Positions 12,568 to 22,803 of a DNA stretch of 64,000 bases are shown here, in pieces; the first letter of the stretch is position 1; each line of letters begins with the position of its first letter. The notes under the pieces are model-generated. The model was not told where the DNA came from and did no database searches. It was given only the letters and a program-made list of their open reading frames with translations. The translations under genes and the position numbers were made by a program. Origin of the DNA: Septoria linicola (Eukaryota > Ascomycota > Dothideomycetes > Mycosphaerellales > Mycosphaerellaceae); the NCBI GenBank assembly GCA_024114885.1, contig CP099418.1, forward strand, positions 1,612,001-1,676,000, in the 5' to 3' direction.

Positions 12568-13727
12568 TTAGAGAGTTATATTATCTAATCCTTTATATAT
12601 TAGTAGGTTCTTAGGATCGTCTAGAAGCTCTTAGAGCTATTAACTAGCTAGACGTATAACTTCCTTAAACTACTAGTAGATATATTAGTTTACGAGAGTA
12701 GCTTCTAGCTCTCGATTACGTCTAATACGTTCTATAGCGTATTTAATATCAAGGTCCTTATCGCTATCCTATCTATTCTATTATAGCGTAGATTAAGTAT
12801 TCTACTAGTATAGTAGACCCTCTTTAAGCTCGCGAATATATCGTTAAACTATAGACTTATCGAGCTAGCGATGTTTCTAACTTAATCGATTATTATTCGC
12901 GAATCGGAGCTATATAAGAGGCCGAGTAGGTAGTAACTATAAAGTAGCCTACTTCCTTAGGCTATAGTAGAGATATAGAAGAAGTTACTCTTACTAATAG
13001 CGTATCTAGTCTTTATCTCTTATAATAGTAGTCTCGCTACTATTACTAGATATACGTTTAAAGTTAAATACGTACTCGAATATAAGATCTTCTAACCTTC
13101 GTACTCGAGATATAGTAACGTATATAAGTATAGTATTCTAGTAGCTAGTTTCTAGATCTAAAACTATCTTTAAGACGGTTATACTCTAGGCTTTATATAC
13201 TATAATAGCGTATACTAGGCGAATAGAGAATTATATACGATACTATACTTCTCCTTTATAATAGAAGTTACGCTATAAATAGAAGATTAGAACTATAGCG
13301 TAGTCTACTATACGCTAGACGAAAGTATCGATAGATAGGCTAGTATAATCAGATATAGGTACTAATACTAATAGGTAAAAAGGGTAGTAGCTAGTAGTAG
13401 GATCCTCTCTAGCGTACTATACTATATCGTATAGACGATATTAAGTACTATTAATAATACCTCGCTTAGTCTAAACGTTCTCTAGTATTATTAACTTATA
13501 GCTAACTAAAAGATTTAGCTCTAGTTCTAGACTACTAGCCTTCTTAAAGCTAGCTTTAGTAGCGATAGTATCGCTATTCGTAGTATAGATCTTAAAGATA
13601 GGCTAGCGATTATCTCTCTAGTACTAGTAATTATATACGTCGGCCTCTATATTCGTACTATATATACGAATTACTATATTAAACTAGTAGATTTTAGTAA
13701 AAGAGAGATTAGCCTAGTAGGTTAGTA

Positions 13728-13766
13728 TTTTCGTTATAGAGTAGAGAGTACTCTTTATAATAGAAA
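13728..13766 (-). repeat. 39-bp hairpin element 3 inside a 60-bp intron
   Basis: On the coding strand the intron is 13773 down to 13714: donor GTATAT, the hairpin, a perfect TACTAAC branch site, then the CTACTAG acceptor. Open frames continue on both sides. Confidence 0.85.
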
Positions 13767-14473
13767 GATATACCTAGTAGTAGGTCGAAAAGGTCTCCTA
13801 ATACTTATAAGATACTATATAACTATAGAGAGTACGTAGAGTAGTAGAGAATATATACTAGTCTACGTACTATCTCTACTATACGCTTAGGACGATAGTT
13901 TTATTAAATACCTAATACTTATAGTAACTAAAGATATCCTAGGGAGTTATACTATCGCGTAGTAGACTATCTAGTTTATACTACTAGATATTATAGAATA
14001 GCGCCTTGTCCTTAATAGAAGAAAGCTACTAGAAGTTACTAAAAAGTAGTATACTTAGATTACTAAAGAGTTAGTTATTACTCTTCGCTTTCTTTAATTA
14101 GAGATCTATAGCGTAAAAGGTAGTAAGGCTAACTATACTCTTTTTATCGATAATTATATATCGTATATACTAGAGCCTTTATTAGAGAGCGTATAGTTAG
14201 CTAGATTTAAGAGCTTAGAGTAGCTAATTACTAAATAGTAGCTTAAGGAGGGAGTATAGCGTACTACTACTAATACTAAAGGATATAGCGCCGGTAGGTA
14301 CGTATTATATAATAATCTCCTAATATAAGAGATCCTATAAATACGCTAAGAGTACCTAGATAATAAATAACTTACTAGTACTAGTAGGTCTATCGATATT
14401 AAGAAGGATCTACTATAGTAGATAGCTAGCTTTAGTATCTCGGAAGTAATTTATAACCTTAGGCCGTTAACGG

Positions 14474-14512
14474 TTTCTATTATAAAGTATAGTAGTTATA
14501 GTATAATAGAAA
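14474..14512 (-). repeat. 39-bp hairpin element 4 inside a 62-bp intron
   Basis: Coding-strand intron 14519 down to 14458: donor GTAAGT, hairpin arms TTTCTATTATA and TTATAATAGAAA, branch-like GTTAACG, acceptor CCTAAG. It joins the Rep-helicase linker exon to the helicase exon. Confidence 0.85.
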
Positions 14513-15115
14513 TACTTACTACTAGTAGATTATACTCTACTTTTCTACTAAAAGATTAACTATCTCCTACGAGTACTAGCGTATACGTAATACTTAGGGA
14601 TATTATTACTTAGCGTACTTCTACTATTCGTATTCGTCGTAGATATTCAAGCCTTATATACGCTTATTATATTTGTCTATATAGAATATCTAGTTATATT
14701 ACTAGTCCTCTATCTACTTACTAAGGTTATTAGGATCCTTAAATTATACTACTAGGTTACGATATATAGTCTCTATAGCTAACTATACTATTACGTCTTT
14801 AAATATATCTTTCTCTTACTATAAAAGAAAGCTAAACTCGTCGAAGTTATCTACTTAAGTAGTAGGTACGTAGACGTCTATATAGTTAAAGTTATAGCGA
14901 TTCTTATAGTTTATTATATACTTAGTATAGGTAGAAGCCTATATCGTATAATACCTATATAGTAACGTCGGATACTAACGAAAAAGATAATAGAGAACGA
15001 TCTTTATATAGTAGAATACCTTATAGTCCTTACTCTAAAAGTTTACTTTATAGCGAGGTAGATATAATATAATACATAGTTTTATATAAGGTCTTAGGCT
15101 ATAAGCTATTAGCGA

Positions 15116-15154
15116 TTTCTATTATAAATAGTAGCTTATATATTATAATAGAAA
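15116..15154 (-). repeat. 39-bp hairpin element 5 inside an intron
   Basis: Coding-strand donor GTATAT ends at about 15161. The hairpin is followed by a GCTAATA branch-like site and a TATAG or CTAAG acceptor. Confidence 0.8.
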
Positions 15155-15477
15155 TATATACTATATAATCTTTTAAGGTAAGTATTCGAAGAATATTAGG
15201 AACTTAAATAGTAGCGTATTAGTAAACTCTAACGAGCGAGATATATACTTTTCTAAGATAGATCTTATAGTTTTATTACTATCTTCGTCTAATTAAAGAA
15301 TAGTCCTAATCTCTCTCTCTAGATAGTAGTCGAAACTAATATCCTTCTAGCTACTTTAGTAGAAAGGAATACTAAATAGGATATAAGAGACTTCCTACGT
15401 AGACTAATCTCATTATACGATTATATAGTTTATTAACTTAGTAGCGAACGATAGAGTAGGCTACTAAGGGTTAGCGA

Positions 15478-15516
15478 TTTTAGTTATAATATAGGCTCCT
15501 CTATTAGTAATAGAAA
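15478..15516 (-). repeat. 39-bp hairpin element 6 inside a 70-bp intron
   Basis: Coding-strand intron 15533 down to 15464: donor GTAATA, hairpin with a degenerate 3' arm, GCTAAC branch site, CTTAG acceptor. It separates the Rep tyrosine exon from the following Helitron exon. Confidence 0.82.
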
Positions 15517-16056
15517 TAGTAGACTTATATTACCCTTAGTTAAGTATAGAGCTAACTAAAGAGCGATCTCTTAATATAATCTAGTACTTAGCTCGTCCTT
15601 AGTAGTATACTTAGCGACATAGTTTAGTATAGCGTAGACTATAGTATAGAGAGAGATATTAGTATTTATACGCTAAGCGAGAGCGATAGTAAGATTATAT
15701 AGGTTTATTATACTATTATTAGAAGTAGTATAGAAGCTAAAGTAGTTTAGGTTACGACTCTTATCTATATACGTAGAACTAGTAGTATAGAGGAAATAGA
15801 ATCGATAGGACTTAGGTATATCTAGAGGAGCTCTCTTCTTATAAGCCTAATAATAGGAGTCTATATAGATATACTATTAAACACGATTAACTATATTAGA
15901 GAGGTTACTAAGAGTATTACGAAGCTTATCTATCTATATATTATAGGTTCTACGCGTACGCTACCTAGCGCGTTAACGGTTAGCTTCTAGATTAACTATA
16001 AAGATATACCTACTCTAAAAGTCTATATATATATTACTATTTAGTAGCTTAGTAGA

Positions 16057-16095
16057 TTTCGGTTATAAAGTGCGAAGCTCTATTTATAATAGAAA
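16057..16095 (-). repeat. 39-bp hairpin element 7 inside a 64-bp intron
   Basis: Coding-strand intron 16100 down to 16037: consensus donor GTATGT, hairpin, CTACTAA branch region, AAATAG acceptor. On the plus strand the left arm TTTCGG keeps GC bases that the right arm (ATAGAAA) has lost; the unmutated stem would have paired perfectly. Confidence 0.87.
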
Positions 16096-16948
16096 CATAC
16101 CGAGCCTCTTTATCTATAAGATTACTATATACCTTAGAGATAGTATCTTAATTATACTACGCGAAGCTATAGATATAGGTACTACTACGGCCTTAAAACT
16201 CGTAACGAAACTAAAAGTCTTTAATACTAAACTTAGATACTAGTATAGTATAGAAGAAAGAAGTAAATCGCTTATAGAAGTACTATATAGCGATATATAG
16301 GTAGCTATATAGGTTCTTATAGTTAATCTAGTAGCGCTCCTTATCGGTACTATATCGCTACTACTAGTAGTTTAGTATATATCGCTAAAAGCTATTCTAT
16401 TATATATCTATAGCGCTAAATATAAAGAATAATATAGGCTTACTAAGGGCGTAGACTATACTAAGAAGCTTATAGTAGTAGCGATACTAGTATAGTTAGA
16501 CTCCTCTTATATTAGACGTATACCTAATAACGTAATTAATTAGAGCCTAGGCCTATAGCGAATCGTCTTATAATACTTATCTAAGTTCGTTAATACTAAA
16601 AGTAGTAGACCTACTATTATTATTATAGTTAAGTACCTATCGTACTCGGCTACTACTTAAGTTATATATCTATAGATTAAATATAGTATAGTAGAAGCGC
16701 TTATAGCGAGCGAATCTACTATCGTAATATCGTATTAGATACTAGACCTATATAAGAAACTTAATACTATTACGCCTTAGAAGGTTATAGTCGGCGAGAC
16801 TATAAGAGAATAGAGTAAGAAACGCGAGAGAGAAGATCTTCTAGTACTAGCCTTACTATAAATAGTAGAGTATATCGAACTATAGCTAATCGATTATAGA
16901 AACGAACGCGTTAGGATTAGGATTAAGTACTAGTATTTAAGGTTAGTA

Positions 16949-16987
16949 TTTTATTTATAAAGTAGACTCTCTATTTTATAATAGAAA
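16949..16987 (-). repeat. 39-bp hairpin element 8 (intron acceptor side clear)
   Basis: On the coding strand the hairpin is followed by TACTAAC and the acceptor ATACTAG. The donor is unclear; GTCCTT lies at the expected distance. Confidence 0.78.
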
Positions 16988-17265
16988 GAAGGACTTTATC
17001 GAAAGTCTATAGCTTCTATACGCTTAGGACGCGTATTAAGTACTACGCTTATATCGATATTACCTTTATTACCTACTTCCTTTTCTTATTACTCGTTCGG
17101 AGTAGCTACGGCGCTAGTATCTTAGTATAGTACCGTCTAGATCTCTTCGAGGACTAAATCGTTCTATAAAAGCTAGGTAAAAAGCGCTTTATCGATAGTA
17201 ATATCCTAAAAGCCTAAGTAGTTAATTATAAGATAGTTTAGCTAAGTCTATATAGTATTAGCTAA

Positions 17266-17304
17266 TTTCCTTTATAGTATAGAGATAACGCTTTATAATA
17301 GAAA
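17266..17304 (-). repeat. 39-bp hairpin element 9 inside a 60-bp intron
   Basis: Coding-strand intron 17307 down to 17248: donor GTATTT directly abuts the hairpin, which is followed by branch-like GCTAATA and acceptor TATATAG. Confidence 0.83.
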
Positions 17305-17520
17305 TACCTAGATAATATATCTACGTATTATAAACTACTAGTAGAATTATACTATTATACGTTTATAGTAAAAATCGACTACTTCCTATACTAGCTAGAT
17401 AAGGACTATATTATACTATACTAGTAACCGTAGTAGACGTTTTATAACGTTAGAGACTCGCTAGAGAAAGGTTATAATATATCCTTTATAGCGCTACTAG
17501 AAAGATTAGTCCTAAAGCGA

Positions 17521-17559
17521 TTTCTATTATAAAGATTAGGCTCTACTATATAATAGAAA
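17521..17559 (-). repeat. 39-bp hairpin element 10 inside a 66-bp intron
   Basis: Coding-strand intron 17577 down to 17512: donor GTAAGT after an exon of about 560 bp that is open once TAG/TAA are read as Gln, then the hairpin, then acceptor GCTTTAG. A CCTAATC in the loop may be the branch site. Confidence 0.85.
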
Positions 17560-18157
17560 TAGAGAAGAGAGACTTACCTAAGTACTCTTTATATAAACTA
17601 TATATATACTAATATATACTAGGGTAATAAGTATCTACTCTATCTCTATAAGTAGTAGTAAATCTACTATATTACCTAGGTCTATATTATTCTAATAAGA
17701 TATAGCGTAGAGTATATCTATAGATAGAGTAATAATAAACTTATTATATAAGAGATAGCGCTAGTAGACGCTATCGGAGTCTAACTTAATATCGAACTAT
17801 AGCTCTTTATAACGCTAGTAATACTATATCTACGAGCGGTCTAATTTATATATCTACTATTAAACTCGCTACTAATCTTTCTCGCTTATAGTAGGTTACG
17901 AGAGGTCGCTATCCTTAGAGTAAGTCTCTTATAGTATATATATATCGTCGAAGAGATCGCGCCTTAAAGACGTAGGCTACTAATCCGCCTCTTCTACTAT
18001 ATCTTCTTTAGTTTCGACTATAGGATTATAATTATAGATAGGACGGATAGGTACTAGGACGATTAAGACTAGATTAGTATCTCGCTAGTAGGTAATATCG
18101 GCGTATCTCTATATACGAGTAGCTACGGTAACCTACGAACTTATAAGTAGGCTATAA

Positions 18158-18196
18158 TTTCTATTATAAAGTATAAATTACTGTCTATAATAGAAA
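18158..18196 (-). repeat. 39-bp hairpin element 11 inside a 72-bp intron
   Basis: Coding-strand intron 18204 down to 18133: donor GTATAC, hairpin arms TTTCTATTATA and TTATAATAGAAA, acceptor TTCGTAG. The first of the series in coding order. Confidence 0.82.
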
Positions 18197-18692
18197 GAGT
18201 ATACTTCGCGCTATATAGTACGCTCGATAGCGTCTCTCGTAGTAGAGAGATAGAAGGTTTCTTTAATATCGTCGCTACTTAGATTAATTAACGCCTCCTA
18301 AGTACGTATACTATAGCTCTACTTTACTTTCTTTCTCTTTAACCGCTTTAACTTACGATAACGATCGTAGGTCTAGAAATTACGCTTGCCTTAGACGAAT
18401 TTATAAAGTAGTTTAATAGTACTATAATTACTATAACGCTTCGTAGTATTAGATATAGAGTCTATAGTAATACGTCGAGAGATATTTATATTATAAAGGT
18501 AACGATTTACGTTATAAAGAGTAGTAGTATAGAAGGACGATTTATTTATAAATAGGAGTAAAGAGTCTATATACTAAGGGTATTAGGTTACGTACTCGTT
18601 CTTTTTTTTAGTATACTCTTAACTAATTATTTTTAGACTCTATTTTTTTTAAAGAGTAAGATAGACCTTGTAAACTCGGTTAATAATCGGCT

Positions 18693-19180
18693 ATTAACGT
18701 ATTTAATAGGCTTATATATTAGATAGGTTCGTATATTAACTTCCGTCTCGTATCTACTACTACTATTAAACGCGTCTATTATTCTACTATTTTATACGAT
18801 AATACTTTTAAACGAAGAGGCTATTTAGTATACTATTTATAACTATCTATTAGGTCGTTTTTCAAGCGTACGATAGGCTATAGCTACTTATAGAGTTAAA
18901 TATTCTAGTATTAACTATAAAGTTAAAGATACGCTTCTACTCGCTAGTATACTATATAGTAATAGAGCCTTAACGCTTATTAAAGAGAAGGTAGTTTATT
19001 AGAAGATTCTTTATTTAGATTTATATAGTTACTTACTAATATAGGCTATAATTAGAAGCTAGGCCTTCTTAATTACTAAGATATAGACTAGATAAGAGAT
19101 TAGCTAAAAATAGGCCTATAACTTTATTAAGCGTTACTATTATAGATAGATAGTAGTAGTAATAGTAGATAATATTATAA
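18693..19180 (+). mobile_element. Pogo/Fot1-type DNA transposon, 5' end and transposase N-terminus, RIP-degraded and truncated
   Basis: From 18811 the plus strand encodes, through RIP stops, a helix-turn-helix of the Psq kind followed by a CENP-B-type HTH region (L-T-x-I-K-E-K-V, ending N-F-I-K-R near 19120), the usual N-terminal layout of pogo/Fot1 transposases. The catalytic DDE part is not found downstream, so the copy is truncated. The 48-bp stretch 18693-18740 recurs inverted at 25855-25902 and probably marks the terminal region of the family. Confidence 0.65.
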
Positions 19181-19619
19181 ATAGATATAAGATACTATAG
19201 ATAAGCTATATAGATACTATATTACTATATAGATAATTCTCTTAATAGGACGTAGCTTAAAGAGTCTAAGTCTCTTTAAGAAAAATAGAAAGAAGAAGAC
19301 TTCTCTATAGATAGGTTAGGTAATCTAGTTATATAACGACGTATATAACTCTAAGATTAGTTAGATTCTATATTACTAGGCTACGCCTATAATACTATAG
19401 CCTATATAGAGATATAAACTATCTATAGTATCTCTAGCTATATCTAGGTTATTATATCTAAGAAGATCTAAAGTATCTACTATAGAACCCTTACTATTAG
19501 CCTAACTTTATACTATAACAAACTTAGGGACGTAATAGGAAGTGAATTATAATAACAAGGTACGGGCTATATAATACGGCTAGCGCACTATATTGTCCGT
19601 GCTACACTTCAGAACAGGG
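19181..19619. other. RIP-degraded AT-rich sequence, nothing recognised
   Basis: The sequence is AT-rich with TAG/TAT runs and no frame giving recognisable motifs. It ends abruptly at about 19500-19560, where base composition changes to that of the kinase gene. Confidence 0.6.
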
Positions 19620-20770
19620 TCAGCGAACTACTTGTAGAAAGTCGACATCATTGTGTTCGTCCAAAAACCAGGGATGCTGCAAGGCCTGGTGGGCAGACAG
19701 TCGTTTGGCCGGGTCTAAATTCATGAGACCTTTTACTAGATCTGCGAAAACGTCGTCCTGCAGTTCCGGCCAATCCGAAAACGGCTTGTATGGAATATAA
19801 TCTTCGTTTCTCTCCTCCCAGAGCAATGAAAGGACCTGGCAGTTTAATTCCTCATCACCAACGTGACTCATGAGCCCGTTAAGACCTTCTGGATCTCCGA
19901 AATAGGAGACTTGACGCTGCAGCCGTATCATAGCTGGGAAAGCTCCTTGGGCTTCGTGTTTTGCGAAATCCTCGTCTGGCCCGCATATAACACGACCAAG
20001 AACAGCATAGATACACTAGTAGGGTCAGCAGTGGCTATGTCTTCACGCCAACACCCACTTACTACCAGGCCAAAAGAAAACATGTCTGATGGCTTGTTGA
20101 GCTCCCCTTTGAGGTGCGCCTCTGGGCTACGCCAGTTGTCATTCCCAGCGAGCATTCCTTTAATGCACCTGCCTTGAGGCAAGTAGGCTGCATTCTCCAA
20201 ATCAGTAAGCTGAACCTGTTCGAGGATTGTATCTTGGTCGATATGGCGACATTCAACCATAACATTATCCGGTTTGATGTCTGATGAAGGTCAGTTGTGG
20301 ATCGAACCTAAACAAGAGAAGAAAATTTCTTTGCCTAAATGAACAACATCCTTCTTGTGCAATTCGTGGATAGCCTGGAGAGTAGCTCGGAGAATTCCTC
20401 GACGAACTTGCATCGAGATCCCCTTTCGGACCAGATGTAGAAAGGTATCAGAGAGGTATCTGTACACAAACACGCGCTGATTTGGGATTGTATCAAGGGG
20501 CACCCGCAGCAACGTGCTTGTCTCTTTGCTCAATTGTGGCAGAATTCGTTTGTTGAAGTTATTGAAGATGTTGATAGGGGTGTCTTTCAAGACAAAGGTA
20601 TCATTTCCAGATCTGGCAAAATCTCAGTTGACCGCGATAGAGGCAATTGAATCGTCGACTGCATACGATGCTGTCCAGACGCGACCGATATGTGCTCGCT
20701 CTTGGAGAAGTTCCCGGAAGCGGTAGCGCCGTCCCGTACTTCCAACAAGCTCGCTTGGTATCAGTGCCAT
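19620..20770 (-). pseudogene. Fungal protein kinase gene with in-frame TGA (probable pseudogene)
   Basis: Three exons fit one frame: 20770-20335, 20280-20063 and 20015-19620 (350 codons including stop). The protein has a kinase N-lobe (Val-Leu-Lys at about residue 58), the catalytic loop V-H-L-D-I-K-P-D-N created across intron 1, D-L-E in place of D-F-G, a W-R-S-P-E-A activation-segment end, and a C-lobe ending in N-L-D-P-A-K-R. Intron 1 (20281-20334) is GC-AG with a CTGAC branch site; intron 2 (20016-20062) is GTAAGT with GCTGAC. Codon 49 (20624-20626) is TGA, and no intron could remove it without breaking the frame. CGA to TGA would explain it. Alternatively translation starts downstream without the Gly-rich loop. 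It adjoins the RIP block, so leakage of RIP or relaxed selection is plausible. Confidence 0.75.
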
Positions 20771-21105
20771 TCTGGAAATCGTACGGATCATCCTGATGCT
20801 GTATTATCGCGATGAAGGCGCATACAAAATCCTATAGTGCACCGTTCGGCATAGGATTAGGTGGACATCCTGCGCAAAGGGCTCAAGAAACAAATACTTA
20901 CTGAGGTCAAGACCGGAAACCGAACGCATCGAGGGTACTTCGAGATCATAATCATTGCGTCCCGGCACGGCGGGTGTCCCGCAACGTGGGGATGGACGTT
21001 AATCAGCCAACTTCAAGAGCGCAACAACGTGAAGGGATATTCAATTGCTCTAAATTCACATTTCCTCCACGACCTATCCTGTCATAATTCTTTGCATCTT
21101 CGCTC
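20771..21105. other. Intergenic, nothing recognised
   Basis: Only short overlapping open frames without motifs. It lies upstream of the first kinase and downstream of the second, both on the minus strand. Confidence 0.6.
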
Positions 21106-21981
21106 TCAATGCTGTGAGAATTTGCGTTTCGAGCCTGTGGCCAGCCACGACTCAGAAGCCTTCGATGCTTGATCCCAGACATCATTCATATATGGATGCC
21201 GCGCCACATCTTCTGCTGGTATTCTAGTCTTCTGATCGGGATCTAACATTCGCCAAAGTAGATTCTCTTTACTATTCTGAGGACTCCTACTCAGTGCATT
21301 TCTAGATTCACGAAATGCTTGTTTGGCTGTGTCGATATCTGCTTGATCGGGCGGGATTTGATGGCCAGGACCGTAGGTTGAAATGGAGCGCCAAACACTA
21401 CAAGTTACACGCTCCGAATTCTTGATAGACAGACGATTGGCCATAAACCCCATCTGACGCAGCAGTAGCTCGACTCCAACGCAGCCAGCAGCCCAAATAT
21501 CGACTGGTGCGCCGTAGGTCGTGCGCTCTTGTTCAGGGGCAAGGTATCCAGGTGTTCCCCCACGGCCTGGGGTCGGAGCTATACCGGTTGCCGTGCATCT
21601 TTTGATATCAGCAGTATCAATAAGGACCAGAGAGAGTGGGACGCGCTTGCGCAAGCATATGTTGCTGAGCTTGATGTCGCCATGTACTCTATTAGCGGCG
21701 TGGAGAGCCGTAATCGCCATGATCAGTTGGGCAAAAAGGATCTGCCGCTCATGGTCTGAGTACGACTCTTGTCGCAGTATCGTAGCGAAGTCATGAACGC
21801 ACAGAGGTGTATAAAAAGCATACAGTGTATCGGACCGCTCGATGGATGCCCTCCAACACGGTCGCCGGCCGCGACGGACGCTGCGACGTGGCACGAGTAA
21901 GCACGGACAAGGGATCACGTGAGCTAGGCGCACCTCTACATCTTCCACTCGTCCACCACAGCACAACATCGTGCTGCACAT
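21106..21981 (-). CDS. Protein kinase-like protein lacking a recognisable N-lobe
   Basis: The frame encodes a kinase C-lobe: catalytic loop V-H-G-D-I-K-L-S-N, D-T-A at the D-F-G position, activation segment G-T-P-G-Y-L-A-P-E, and D-I-W-A-A-G-C of helix F. The catalytic Asp and the APE Glu are present; the altered D-F-G keeps its Asp. About 60 residues precede the hinge-like part and look random (Cys- and Arg-rich), with no Gly-rich loop or VAIK lysine, so the true 5' exon is missing or its intron was not resolved. The first ATG in frame is at 21981; the longer frame to 21996 starts with TTG. It runs head-to-head with the gene at 21990, leaving no room for a normal promoter, which also suggests a damaged 5' end. 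Confidence 0.6.
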   Translation of the reverse strand: MCSTMLCCGGRVEDVEVRLAHVIPCPCLLVPRRSVRRGRRPCWRASIERSDTLYAFYTPLCVHDFATILRQESYSDHERQILFAQLIMAITALHAANRVHGDIKLSNICLRKRVPLSLVLIDTADIKRCTATGIAPTPGRGGTPGYLAPEQERTTYGAPVDIWAAGCVGVELLLRQMGFMANRLSIKNSERVTCSVWRSISTYGPGHQIPPDQADIDTAKQAFRESRNALSRSPQNSKENLLWRMLDPDQKTRIPAEDVARHPYMNDVWDQASKASESWLATGSKRKFSQH

Positions 21982-21989
21982 AATGCCTA

Positions 21990-22800
21990 ATGCCAAATGC
22001 CACGAAGAAAAGATCCAGAATTGAGGCTAGCGACGAGCTACATCCACCATCTCACAAGCGAACCAGATTGTCTCCTGCTCCTCTGCCCGCGACTACAGAG
22101 CTCCTCACGCCGCATAGCGTGCCTTTGAGTGCGACCGGTGCAGCAATATGGGCGGGCGAAGTCGACCTCGCAATTGTGAGCGAGAAACTCCTGGGGTGGA
22201 CGGGAGACGGAGACTCAGACAGTGATGTCGACAGCTTGGTGCGTTGGCGTCGCCAGTATGCAACAGACGATGAGAGCAGCTCGAGCGCTGGGAGCCGAGC
22301 ACGATGGGACACACCAGACAGAATTGAACAGCGAAGCACGCCCGTGACAGTATGCTGCAGCAACAGCAGTGATACTGCGGGTGGTGTGCCTCAGCCACAG
22401 GGCATTTGCGAAAGAACTTCCGGAAACAGCGCTATCAGAATCCACGAAACCACATGACATTCGCCCGCAAAGCCCGACTCGACAAAAGCAAACAGCTGAA
22501 GCCTCCCCTTGCGAAAAGTTTGATGACTGTGCGCTGGGCTCTCCTGATTGCGATCACGGCCCCAGGATTGAGATAGGGAGCAAGATTGCTCGATCCGCAC
22601 CAAGAATTCCACCACATCCGTCGAGATCTCAACGCTTCGAGAAACGTCAAAAGGTCAAATCCACAGTCGACGGTCGGGCAGTCCGGCCCAGGACTGGTAA
22701 GAGACGCAAGGATGGTACCGTCACTAAGGCCCCTTGTCCCACGTTCAGGACTCGGAGTGGTCGAGTGTCTAAACAGCCGGTCAGATGGGTCCCAATGTAG
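21990..22800 (+). CDS. Hypothetical basic, probably nuclear protein (two-part frame)
   Basis: The ATG at 21990 opens a 155-codon frame with a bipartite basic signal near its start (K-K-R-S-R, then K-R-T-R-L) and a Ser/Asp-rich middle. A second frame to the TAG at 22800 carries a Lys/Arg-rich segment and ends T-R-S-G-R-V-S-K-Q-P-V-R-W, a C-terminal style common in fungal hypothetical proteins. The switch lies between about 22255 and 22430. Candidate donors (GTATGC at 22256 and 22350) and acceptors (CCTCAG, CCACAG before 22400) exist, but I could not settle one pair, and a real frameshift is possible. Function unknown. Confidence 0.5.
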
Positions 22801-22803
22801 CAA

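Larger units (their letters stand above)
11935..18620 (-). mobile_element. Helitron (Rep/PIF1-helicase) transposon gene, RIP-inactivated, rich in introner-like introns
   Basis: Reading the minus strand and ignoring TAG/TAA (RIP products of CAG/CAA/TGG), a long split frame is recovered. The N-terminal helitron-like domain falls in the exon at about 16101-16925. The Rep nuclease HUH site is at 16169-16177 but now reads Y-I-Y, both His codons having gone CAY to TAY. The tyrosine motif Y-x-x-K-Y is intact at 15598-15621. A Helitron-specific S-x-Q-E-V block follows near 15400-15440. PIF1-type helicase motifs come next: Walker A relic at 14368-14385 (T-S-T-S-K-L), Walker B relic at 14134-14157 (D-K-K-S where D-E-x-S is usual), and C-terminal helicase motifs near 13080-13200. 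The tail ends in an 18-residue repeat encoded at about 12115-12310. The Helitron TC and CTRR termini were not identified, so both ends are approximate. Confidence 0.8.

Noticed and set aside
12451..18196. The 39-bp hairpins as MITE insertions in exons
   Set aside because: Seven copies lie between credible donor and branch/acceptor sites with the reading frame continuing outside them, and no target duplications flank the 39-bp unit.
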